Made by a program: the position numbers and the translations under genes | Shown here: positions 14,036-20,298 of the stretch, piece after piece | How positions within the stretch are numbered: the stretch's first letter is position 1 | Layout: every line of letters starts with the position of its first letter | NCBI GenBank assembly: GCA_003154555.1 | Contig: PMDT01000027.1 | Location: 6,085 to 26,382 of the forward strand | From: Spirochaetaceae bacterium | GTDB lineage: Bacteria; Spirochaetota; Spirochaetia; SZUA-6; Fen-1364 | DNA: 20,298 nucleotides | Reading direction: 5' to 3' | The notes under the pieces: generated by a model | The model's database searches: none | What the model saw: the letters and a program-made list of their open reading frames with translations, nothing else | What the model was told of the DNA's origin: nothing

Positions 14036-14917
14036 ATGAATCACACGCTGCGCGGGGCGCTTTTTGCCGCGCTGGTTGCCTTTCTCATACCGATCGCATC
14101 AGCGGGCGCCGCCCCCAGGGGCATCAACGTCGTTGCTGCTGAGAACTTCTATGGGAATATCGTGACGCAGCTCGGAGGGGTGAAAGTGAACGTCATGAGC
14201 ATTCTGTCGGACCCCAATGTTGACCCGCACGAGTACGAGTCGAGCGTCGATGACGCGAAGGCCATCGCCGCGGCGGATCTCGTCATCGAAAACAGCGGGG
14301 GCTACGACGATTGGATGGACAAGCTCCTGTCGGCGTCGCCCAATGCAAAGCGTGTGCTCCTCAAGGGCTTCGATATCGCGCTGACGAAACTGCCCGACAA
14401 TGAGCACGTGTGGTACAACGTGGACAATGTCCAGGCAATCGCCCAGGTGGTGACCGACAGTCTGAGCAGGCTGGACCCCGGAGACAAGACCCTTTTTGCT
14501 GCGAATCTCCAGACCTTTCGTGACTCCCTCTCGCGCGTGCGCCAGAAGATCGCACAGATCAGGCAGAAGCGCCAGGGAACACCCGTCGGCCTGACGGAAA
14601 CGATTTTTCTCTACCAGGCTGTACCGCTCGGGCTGTCCGTGCTCACGCCGTTTGAGTTCCAGAAGGCCGTCGCGGAGGGCAACGATCCACCCGCCGATAC
14701 GGTCGTGGTCGCAGAGAACCAGGTTAAAGGCAAACGGATCACGGCGCTGATCTACAACGAGCAGACGATATCGCCCGTCACGACCAAGCTTCAGGACGAA
14801 GCGAAAGCGGCAGGCATCCCGGTGGTGCCGGTCACCGAAACCATGCCGTCCGCGCTGAACTATCAAGACTGGATGCTGAGCCAGCTCACGGCTCTCGACC
14901 AGGCCCTGGGGAAATAG
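14036..14917 (+). CDS. znuA: Metal ABC transporter substrate-binding protein (ZnuA/TroA family)
   Basis: A 293-residue periplasmic binding protein of cluster A-I, with an N-terminal signal peptide ending near IASAGAA and no lipobox. Metal ligands H65 (DPHEYE) and H124 (NEHVWYN) are in their usual places. The third histidine of classic ZnuA is replaced by E188 in [10 protein letters not shown], and [11 protein letters not shown] stands where the acidic fourth ligand is usual. There is no His-rich loop. This variant is shared by a recognisable subgroup of the family, and its metal (Zn, Mn or Fe) cannot be fixed by sequence. ATG at 14036 has GGGGAGG 5 bases upstream; earlier in-frame starts have no signal peptide at their N-terminus. 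It is the first gene of a five-gene operon. Confidence 0.85.
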   Translation: MNHTLRGALFAALVAFLIPIASAGAAPRGINVVAAENFYGNIVTQLGGVKVNVMSILSDPNVDPHEYESSVDDAKAIAAADLVIENSGGYDDWMDKLLSASPNAKRVLLKGFDIALTKLPDNEHVWYNVDNVQAIAQVVTDSLSRLDPGDKTLFAANLQTFRDSLSRVRQKIAQIRQKRQGTPVGLTETIFLYQAVPLGLSVLTPFEFQKAVAEGNDPPADTVVVAENQVKGKRITALIYNEQTISPVTTKLQDEAKAAGIPVVPVTETMPSALNYQDWMLSQLTALDQALGK

Positions 14918-14923
14918 GAAGCC

Positions 14924-15712
14924 ATGGGAGACGAGGCGCAGCCGGCTCTCTCACCTGTTGTCTCCCTCACGGGGGTGCGGTTGATCCTGGGCGGCAAAAC
15001 CATCCAGGACGACATGAGCCTCACGATTGGGGCGGGCGAGTTCATCGCCGTCCTCGGCCCCAATGGCGCGGGCAAGAGCACTCTGCTGAAGGTCCTGCTC
15101 GGTCTCATCCGCCCAGCGGCGGGACGGGTGAACGTCCTGGGAGGAGCGCCGGGGAAGGGAAACGCCCGCATCGGGTACGTGCCCCAGTTCCGCGCCATCG
15201 AATCGGACATGACGCTTCGAGGCCGCGAGGTGGTCCGCTTCGGGCTGGACGGCCACCTGTGGGGCCCGGGCTGGCCGAGCCGTGCCCGACGCGCACGCAT
15301 CGACCAGGTGTTGCAGGAAGTGGACGCGGTTGAGCTGGCCGATCAGCCCATTGGACGCCTTTCAGGAGGGGAGCGGCAGCGGCTCCTCATCGCGCAGGCG
15401 CTGCTGACCGATCCCCTGCTCCTTCTGCTGGATGAACCGCTTGCCAGCCTCGACATTTCGTGGGAGCAGGAAATCATTGCCCTGGTCAGGCGGATCTGCC
15501 GCTCGCGCGGGGTTGCGGTGGTGTTTGTCACGCACGACATCAATCCCCTGCTTCCCGCCGTGGACCGTGTGCTGTACCTGGCCGGCGGCAGAAGTGCAAT
15601 CGGGACGCCGCAGGAGGTGATCACCCGGGAATGTCTCAGCGCGCTCTACGGGTCCCCCGTGGAAGTGGTCCAGGCGCTCGGTCGGGTCTTCGTCGTGGGC
15701 GCGGAGATCTGA
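14924..15712 (+). CDS. znuC: Metal ABC transporter ATP-binding protein
   Basis: A 262-residue ABC ATPase. Walker A is GPNGAGKST (45-53), the Q-loop is YVPQFR, the signature is LSGGERQ, Walker B is LLLLLDEP with its catalytic glutamate, and the switch histidine is in FVTHD. It powers metal import with the two permeases downstream. ATG at 14924 is 6 bases after the znuA stop and just after a GGAAG ribosome site. The loop [20 protein letters not shown] is typical of the ZnuC/MntB branch. No missing motif. Confidence 0.93.
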   Translation: MGDEAQPALSPVVSLTGVRLILGGKTIQDDMSLTIGAGEFIAVLGPNGAGKSTLLKVLLGLIRPAAGRVNVLGGAPGKGNARIGYVPQFRAIESDMTLRGREVVRFGLDGHLWGPGWPSRARRARIDQVLQEVDAVELADQPIGRLSGGERQRLLIAQALLTDPLLLLLDEPLASLDISWEQEIIALVRRICRSRGVAVVFVTHDINPLLPAVDRVLYLAGGRSAIGTPQEVITRECLSALYGSPVEVVQALGRVFVVGAEI

Positions 15713-15713
15713 G

Positions 15714-16526
15714 ATGCTCGATGTTTTGCGGCTGCCTTTCATCGTCCACGCGGTCCTCGCCGCGTCGTTTGCGGCGGTCGTCGCCGCGGTGGGCGGATAT
15801 TTCCTGGTCTCCCGCGGATTGACGTTCGCCGGCCATGCCCTGCCCAACATCGGTTTTGCGGGCGCCGCCGGGGCTGTTCTTCTTGGCATCGAGCCTGTCT
15901 ATGGACTTTTCGCCTTTACAATCGCCGCGGGGGTGGCGGTGGGTTTCATCGGGAAGGACATCCGCGAGCGGGACGTCTCCATCGGCGTCGTGATGACCTT
16001 TGCCCTCGGGCTGGGGCTCCTGTTCCTTGCCTTGTACTCCGGGTATGCCGCGCGCGTGTATGGGATCCTTTTCGGCAACATTCTGGGAATAAGCGCCCAG
16101 GCTGTGACCCTGACCGCGGTGACAAGCGGGATCATCCTCGTTGTGATGGCATTTCTTTACCGGCCGCTTTTGTTCAGCACATTTGATCCTCCCGCCGCCG
16201 AGGCCCGCGGCGTGCCCGTGAAGCTCCTCTCCGTCCTCTTCATGGCAGTCATTGCCGTGACGGTTTCCCTGTCCATACAGGTCATGGGCGCTTTGCTCGT
16301 CTTCACACTGCTCGTTGGTCCCGCGGCTGCTGCCACCCGTCTTGTGAAGGGTCCGCTCGCGGCGATCCTTGTCTCGATCGGCCTCGGGCTGTGCTACGTG
16401 TGGCTGGGCATCCTGCTCGCCGCGGCCAGCGGCCGATTGCCCGTGAGCTTCTTCATCGCAACGCTCTCTTTCCTCGTGTATCTCCCCGTTCGTCTCCTGT
16501 CGCCGATGGGTCGGGAGGCGGCGTGA
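15714..16526 (+). CDS. znuB: Metal ABC transporter permease (first of two)
   Basis: A 270-residue integral membrane protein of the ABC-3 family (ZnuB/TroC/TroD). It has about eight hydrophobic segments, an early YFLVSRGLTFAGHALPNIGFAG segment typical of the family, and the cytoplasmic coupling region FDPPAAEARGVPVKLLS. ATG at 15714 is one base after the znuC stop. The C-terminus ends LSPMGREAA and its stop overlaps the next permease start. The two permeases are clearly different proteins, not an assembly duplicate, so a heterodimeric channel is probable. Confidence 0.9.
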   Translation: MLDVLRLPFIVHAVLAASFAAVVAAVGGYFLVSRGLTFAGHALPNIGFAGAAGAVLLGIEPVYGLFAFTIAAGVAVGFIGKDIRERDVSIGVVMTFALGLGLLFLALYSGYAARVYGILFGNILGISAQAVTLTAVTSGIILVVMAFLYRPLLFSTFDPPAAEARGVPVKLLSVLFMAVIAVTVSLSIQVMGALLVFTLLVGPAAAATRLVKGPLAAILVSIGLGLCYVWLGILLAAASGRLPVSFFIATLSFLVYLPVRLLSPMGREAA

Positions 16527-17410
16527 TGCTCGACCTCCTGTCGTCGGACATCTTTCGAAACGCCCTCCTGGGAGGCACTGCTGCCGCCGCAATGGCCGGT
16601 GTGGTGGGCTATTTCCTCATCCTGCGCGTCCAGGCATTCGCAGCAGAAGCCTTCATGGACATCTGTTTTGCCGGCGCTACCGGCGCATCCCTGCTCGGCC
16701 AGTCCCCGCTCATCGGGATGATCGCTTTCTCCCTGCTTTCGGCCCTGGGCCTTGGCGCGCTGGGCGACCGCGCGCGGGGACGACACGTGGAGATCGGAAT
16801 GGTGCTCAGCTTTGCCCTGGGTCTCGGGGTGCTGTTCCTCAGCATCTACACGCGCAGCAGCGCGTCCCATTCGAATGCGGGTGTATCGATCCTGTTCGGC
16901 TCGATCCTCAGCGTGCAGCCCGCGGACCTTTACAGGATGTTGGCGTGCGGGGCGGTCGCGCTCGTGGCTCTCGTGGCCGTCTCCAGGCCGCTGCTCTTTG
17001 CTTCGATCGATCCGTCGGCGGCACACGCGCGGGGGGTTCCTGTCCGCGCTCTCTCGGTCGTGTTCCTCCTCGTGCTCGCACTCGCGGCCGCGGCGTGCAC
17101 CTTTGTCGTGGGCGTGCTGCTTGCTTCCGCCCTGTTGATCGCTCCGGCTGCGGCAGCGGTCGCGCTCACGGACCGGCCCCTGCGCTCGATTCTGCTTTCT
17201 GCCGGACTCGGTATTCTCATCATGTGGGTGGGGTTGCTCGCGTCGTTCATCGGTCCCTGGCGCCACCCGCCGATCGGCTTTTCGATCTCGGCGCTCGCGG
17301 CCCTCGTCTACGCGGTCGCCACGATCGCGGGACGACGCGGGCGTCGCCCCCGCCGGGCCCAACCGGTCGACCTGGATCGCGAAGTGCGAAGCAACGGGAG
17401 AATCAGGTGA
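16526..17410 (+). CDS. znuB: Metal ABC transporter permease (second of two)
   Basis: A 294-residue ABC-3 family permease paralogous to the preceding gene: YFLILRVQAFAAEAFMDICF and SIDPSAAHARGVPVRALS match its neighbour's equivalents. ATG at 16526 overlaps the previous stop (TGATG), which favours this start over ones inside the neighbour, and coupled translation suggests 1:1 subunits. The tail after the last membrane segment is unusually basic (GRRGRRPRRAQP). The Treponema tro operon also has two tandem permeases. Confidence 0.88.
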   Translation: MLDLLSSDIFRNALLGGTAAAAMAGVVGYFLILRVQAFAAEAFMDICFAGATGASLLGQSPLIGMIAFSLLSALGLGALGDRARGRHVEIGMVLSFALGLGVLFLSIYTRSSASHSNAGVSILFGSILSVQPADLYRMLACGAVALVALVAVSRPLLFASIDPSAAHARGVPVRALSVVFLLVLALAAAACTFVVGVLLASALLIAPAAAAVALTDRPLRSILLSAGLGILIMWVGLLASFIGPWRHPPIGFSISALAALVYAVATIAGRRGRRPRRAQPVDLDREVRSNGRIR

Positions 17411-17463
17411 GGACTTCTCCTGGGGCGAAAATGGCGGGCAAATCAGGGAAAGTGGGTTGCCAG

Positions 17464-17901
17464 ATGGATGTTGAAAAAAGAGTCACAACGGCCTTCGAGG
17501 AGTTCAGCGAACGCAGCACGCAGCCGCGCCAGGACATTGCGCGGAGCCTGATCCGTCTGGGGAAGTCCGGCGCCGTGTTCTCCGCGGAGGATCTCATCAA
17601 AAGGCTGCACAGATCGAACCCGCATATCGGGCGCGCCACGGTCTACCGATCCATGGAAAAGCTCGTGCACATGAAGGTGCTGGATCGAATCGATTTCGTC
17701 GATGGGACGCATTTTTTCCGTCTCTGCGGAAGCGACAGTCATCATCACCATCTTGCCTGCACGAAATGCCATCGCGTCGTCGAGCTGGACTTCTGCCTGG
17801 AAGACGAGCAGATTGCCGCCATCGAACGCCAGCAGGGCTTCTCGATCCAGGATCATGCCATCACGTTTTTCGGGTTGTGCAGGGATTGCCGTGGCGGATG
17901 A
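17464..17901 (+). CDS. zur: Fur-family metal-responsive repressor, probably Zur
   Basis: A 145-residue Fur-family regulator. The winged helix includes FSAEDLIKRLHR and IGRATVYRSMEKL. The dimerisation domain has the metal site region GSDSHHHHLACTKCHRVVELD, and two CxxC pairs (CTKC and CRDC) form the usual structural zinc site. As the last gene of a metal ABC operon it most likely represses that operon, and with this transporter type Zur is the best guess, though Fur or Mur cannot be excluded. The start is uncertain: GTG at 17407 overlaps the permease stop and follows GGGAG, ATG at 17431 is possible, and I chose ATG at 17464 because it gives a family-length N-terminus (MDVEKRVTTAFEEF). Confidence 0.85.
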   Translation: MDVEKRVTTAFEEFSERSTQPRQDIARSLIRLGKSGAVFSAEDLIKRLHRSNPHIGRATVYRSMEKLVHMKVLDRIDFVDGTHFFRLCGSDSHHHHLACTKCHRVVELDFCLEDEQIAAIERQQGFSIQDHAITFFGLCRDCRGG

Positions 17902-17924
17902 ACCGCACGGCGGTCCTCCCGCCT

Positions 17925-17966
17925 CTGAAGCGGCGCTCGCGGCCTTTGGACGTCGCTTCAGTTTTT
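17925..17966 (+). terminator. Rho-independent terminator of the znu-zur operon
   Basis: CTGAAGCG (17925-17932) and CGCTTCAG (17954-17961) form a perfect 8-bp stem, followed at once by TTTTT (17962-17966), 23 bases after the zur stop. The 21-base loop is long. It overlaps the last bases of the convergent vanY-like gene. Confidence 0.65.
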
Positions 17967-18779
17967 GCCGGTCCGCATCTGCTCAAGGGCTGGCCGATGT
18001 TGGTTGAGAAACTCCAGGAAGTATTGCTGCACATCGCCGAAAAACTGCCGCTGCATGAGCGCGCCTGGTCGGGTGAGGTAGCGATAGTGCCAGCTCTCAT
18101 AGCGGTAGCCGGTGACCTGCTCATAGGCCGCAGGGTAGGACAGAGTAAAGCCATATTGCCATGCATGTGCGGCGACCCACGCTCCCTCCCGCGTCTTCTC
18201 ATAGCCGTCGCTGATCGTGCCGAAATCAATCGCCGTGCCCAGCTGGTGCTGTGAAAGGCCGGGGTGGGCGGATTCCCGGTCTGCGATCTCTTTGCCGTAC
18301 ATTTTCACTTCGCGGTCGTAGACTCCTTGCTGGTAGTCATAGGAACGATATGTGGAAGAAAAAGTAATGATCACTCCCTCCTTCTTCGCCGCCCCGACCA
18401 TCTCGAGCACCGCCGGTATGATTGCTTTTCTGAGCATGAGGTGCGGCCACGACGTTCGCACTGGGTAATCCTTCAGGGCGACAAGATCCGGCGGAACATA
18501 ATCCGGGCTCAAGGCATGCAGCTTGTCCACCAGCACGAAAAGGTACGGCGGCTGGTCGAGCACCTGCGCCATGAGGCGCAGGAATTTGTCCGGCCGCGCC
18601 ATGATGCCGACGCGAAGCTCCGCCGGGAGCGTGGCCGTCATCTGCCGCGCGTCATCCAGGGAGATCGAGAACTCGGGTATGATCCGATTGCCCGCTCCGG
18701 CTGCGGCGACCGAAATCAGGGCATATGCGACCCAGGCGGAGGCATGAAAGAAAAGCCGACATCCGCGATGTGCGGGCAT
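17958..18779 (-). CDS. VanY-family zinc D-Ala-D-Ala/LD-carboxypeptidase, exported
   Basis: A 273-residue peptidase of the M15B/VanY family that trims peptidoglycan stem peptides. A signal or anchor segment (HASAWVAYALISVAAAGAG) places it in the periplasm. SAHPGLSQHQLGTAIDF holds the S-x-H-x6-GxAxD zinc motif, and SWHYRYL holds the last zinc histidine; STYRSYDYQQGVYDRE is the usual substrate-binding stretch. ATG at 18777-18779 overlaps the stop of the transporter gene (ATGA), so it is coupled to that transporter; the longer upstream frame is antisense-like and Arg-rich. About 80 residues between the signal and the peptidase domain are unassigned. Being the last gene of a metal-transport operon is unusual for VanY and suggests wall remodelling linked to metal supply. 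Confidence 0.87.
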   Translation of the reverse strand: MPAHRGCRLFFHASAWVAYALISVAAAGAGNRIIPEFSISLDDARQMTATLPAELRVGIMARPDKFLRLMAQVLDQPPYLFVLVDKLHALSPDYVPPDLVALKDYPVRTSWPHLMLRKAIIPAVLEMVGAAKKEGVIITFSSTYRSYDYQQGVYDREVKMYGKEIADRESAHPGLSQHQLGTAIDFGTISDGYEKTREGAWVAAHAWQYGFTLSYPAAYEQVTGYRYESWHYRYLTRPGALMQRQFFGDVQQYFLEFLNQHRPALEQMRTGKN

Positions 18780-19690
18780 CAAAACTGAGCCAGGAAAAGC
18801 ACCAGGCCGAACAGGAAGAGAATTGCGGCTCCGCCGATCTCGATGATCCTGCGCAGCACCGAGCCCCGCTCCTCGTGGCCTCCCGTTGCGGCCAGCATGA
18901 CGCCTCGCTTGGCAAGAATGACGATGGCGCCGGTCACGGCAATTGTCGTTCCCATGCCGACGGAGATCGCTATCACCGAAAGCACGCTGACACCGAGCAT
19001 ATGCAGCGACAGGGCGAAGAGGATCACCGCAACGGCACCCGGGCAAGGGATCGCACCGGCGGGCACCGCGATTCCGAGCAGGCTCCTCATTGAGAGATTC
19101 CGGGTGCCTTCCTCCGCGTGGAGATGGTGGTGGTGAGCTTTGCCGCGTATGCGGCCAACAAGCATGACGGCGCCGAGAATGGCGATGATTCCGAACGTCG
19201 CAAGCTGGATGTAGTGATCGGCCTGCTCGATGCCGACGGAAAATAAGCCTCTAATGAGATAGTAGAGAATGAGCACGACGGCGAGAGCGGCCAGGGCATG
19301 CACAACGGCGATCATGTAGCCTATCGCGATGCTATGGCGCAGCTTCGCGTCGTTGGCAAGGAAGAACGAGGAGACGATGGTCTTGCCATGGCCGGGGCCG
19401 GCCGCATGGAACATGCCGTATACCAGTGATACGAACATGACGAAGAGGAGCCCCGCAAGGGACCGTGAACCCTGCAGGGAGCGCGTGATCGAAGCGAGGC
19501 TCTCGTTCAGAGTCTTCTGGATGGGCGCCATTGCGTTGAAAAGGAACGCGGAAAACCCGGAGGTGACGACGTGCAGGAAGCTCTCCGTGTGCTGACCGGA
19601 GTCTTTCGCCGTGAATGGATTCGATCCCTCCTGGGCGAAGCAGGGGACGGCGAGAATGAAGATGACAAGGACAAGGGCTGTTCTCCTCAT
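18779..19690 (-). CDS. NicO/RcnA-family metal transporter with signal peptide (ZevB-like)
   Basis: A 303-residue membrane protein of the NicO/RcnA/HoxN-like superfamily. A signal peptide (MRRTALVLVIFILAVPCFAQ) is followed by a periplasmic stretch and about six membrane segments. MFHAAGPGHGKTIVSSFF carries the family HxxxGxGH-type metal motif; AIPCPGAVAVILFALSLHM is the second signature; a His-rich cytoplasmic loop HHHHLHAEEG lies between. ATG at 19688-19690 is just after a GAGGAG site and overlaps the TGA of the upstream DUF1007 gene; an earlier start would lose the signal peptide. In Haemophilus influenzae the DUF1007/NicO-type pair ZevA/ZevB is a zinc uptake system, so zinc is the first guess here; nickel or cobalt is possible. 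Confidence 0.85.
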   Translation of the reverse strand: MRRTALVLVIFILAVPCFAQEGSNPFTAKDSGQHTESFLHVVTSGFSAFLFNAMAPIQKTLNESLASITRSLQGSRSLAGLLFVMFVSLVYGMFHAAGPGHGKTIVSSFFLANDAKLRHSIAIGYMIAVVHALAALAVVLILYYLIRGLFSVGIEQADHYIQLATFGIIAILGAVMLVGRIRGKAHHHHLHAEEGTRNLSMRSLLGIAVPAGAIPCPGAVAVILFALSLHMLGVSVLSVIAISVGMGTTIAVTGAIVILAKRGVMLAATGGHEERGSVLRRIIEIGGAAILFLFGLVLFLAQF

Positions 19691-20286
19691 GGGCTCCTCT
19701 TGAACGTGATCACGAGCTGATCGGGCATGTATTGGCCGGGCCACAGCGGTTTCACCTTTGTCTTTTCAATCGCGAGGTCACAGGCGACGTCCGCGCCCGC
19801 TTTCACGGTCACGTCGCTCAGGTGCAGGAGATCGAATGCGACATAGTAGCTGTCGTCATAGACGGTGAGGCGCACGCTCTTTTCTGCCGGCTCGACCGGT
19901 ATCTTCAGGGGGATGAAAAAACTGTACACGAGCTTGGTCTGGTCCGCGACGCTCGGACTGAACTGCTCGATTGTGAAGTGGGCAAGCGCCCTTTTTCCGA
20001 CGATGATCGCGATGAAGTAGTGATAGTTCTCCAGGTTGTCGAAGGCTCCTGCTTTCAGGGCCTTTGTCCGCGCGGCATCGAACTGGAAAGTGTGGCTCGG
20101 ATCGTAGTCGCTCAGGATCATGTTGGAGAACATCTCGTCGAAGGTCCACGTGAAATTGATCCCCTGCAGCATGCCCTGATCGAAGATGACGGTTGTGCGG
20201 TTGTTGACGAAAACGTGCGGATGGGCAAAGGCAGGCGCAGGCCCCAGAACGAAGACAAGTCCGATGATGAGAAGAGTGCGCTTCAT
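19687..20286 (-). CDS. DUF1007 periplasmic protein (ZevA-like)
   Basis: A 199-residue exported protein. The signal peptide MKRTLLIIGLVFVLGPAPAFA is followed directly by HPHVFV, the conserved N-terminal histidine pair of the DUF1007 family, which probably binds metal once the signal is cleaved. FTWTFDEMFSNMILSDYD is another family block, with acidic residues. Family members are usually encoded beside a NicO/RcnA-type transporter, as here, with the TGA of this gene overlapping the transporter ATG. It probably delivers a metal ion to, or gates, that transporter. ATG at 20284-20286 gives the signal peptide. Its promoter lies beyond the window end (only 12 bases remain), so shared control with the znu operon cannot be tested here. 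Confidence 0.87.
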   Translation of the reverse strand: MKRTLLIIGLVFVLGPAPAFAHPHVFVNNRTTVIFDQGMLQGINFTWTFDEMFSNMILSDYDPSHTFQFDAARTKALKAGAFDNLENYHYFIAIIVGKRALAHFTIEQFSPSVADQTKLVYSFFIPLKIPVEPAEKSVRLTVYDDSYYVAFDLLHLSDVTVKAGADVACDLAIEKTKVKPLWPGQYMPDQLVITFKRSP

Positions 20287-20298
20287 TGTCCCTGCGCT

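Noticed and set aside
1..20298. Insertion sequences, phage genes, toxin-antitoxin pairs, restriction systems or CRISPR arrays.
   Set aside because: No transposase, integrase, nuclease or methylase motif, no evenly spaced direct repeats and no flanking inverted repeats of IS type were seen.

Overview
This looks like part of the chromosome of a GC-rich Gram-negative bacterium. Signs of a double membrane are the secreted periplasmic-type proteins and the ABC binding protein with a cleavable Sec signal and no lipobox. It makes selenocysteine, takes up ammonium under sigma-54 control and devotes a large block to metal (probably zinc) transport. The secreted multi-ankyrin protein, the Treponema tro-like order of the metal ABC operon (binding protein, ATPase, two permeases, regulator) and the selA/selB types make Spirochaetota my first guess and Desulfobacterota my second. 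No rRNA or other lineage marker settles this.

Region 1 (1-4123, plus 7586-9055) is a catabolic regulon. It holds the tail of a DhnA/LsrF-type aldolase, an MFS transporter, a zinc-dependent alcohol/polyol dehydrogenase, an FGGY sugar kinase and, beyond the selenium genes, an aldehyde dehydrogenase. The dehydrogenase and aldehyde dehydrogenase promoters are built alike: TTGACAGGGC, an 18-base spacer, TACGAT, 8 bases, then TGGTCTGACCA. Each has a second copy of the operator upstream. The operator matches the FadR-type GntR consensus; the regulator gene is not in the window. A reasonable reading is polyol or sugar uptake, oxidation, phosphorylation, aldol cleavage, then oxidation of the aldehyde product. 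The substrate is unknown.

Region 2 (4129-7395, minus strand) is a compact selC-selA-selB operon inserted between the two parts of that regulon. The tRNA-Sec gene has a near-consensus promoter only 7 bases upstream of its first base, no encoded CCA, and an imperfect acceptor stem.

Region 3 (9113-10772, minus strand) is amt followed by a P-II gene, behind a perfect sigma-54 promoter. The P-II protein lacks the uridylylated tyrosine of its T-loop.

Region 4 (10951-13836) holds single or paired envelope genes: a membrane-anchored helical-bundle protein, a secreted metallo-beta-lactamase-fold protein of the lactonase type, and a small membrane protein coupled to a secreted ankyrin-repeat protein.

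Region 5 (14036-20286) is metal homeostasis: a rightward znuA-znuC-znuB-znuB-fur/zur operon with a candidate operator in front, and a convergent leftward operon of a DUF1007 protein, a NicO/RcnA-type transporter (the ZevAB pairing) and a VanY-type zinc carboxypeptidase joined by ATGA overlaps.

I see no insertion sequence, phage gene, CRISPR array or rRNA. Nearly all sequence is coding; the few gaps are described as features.
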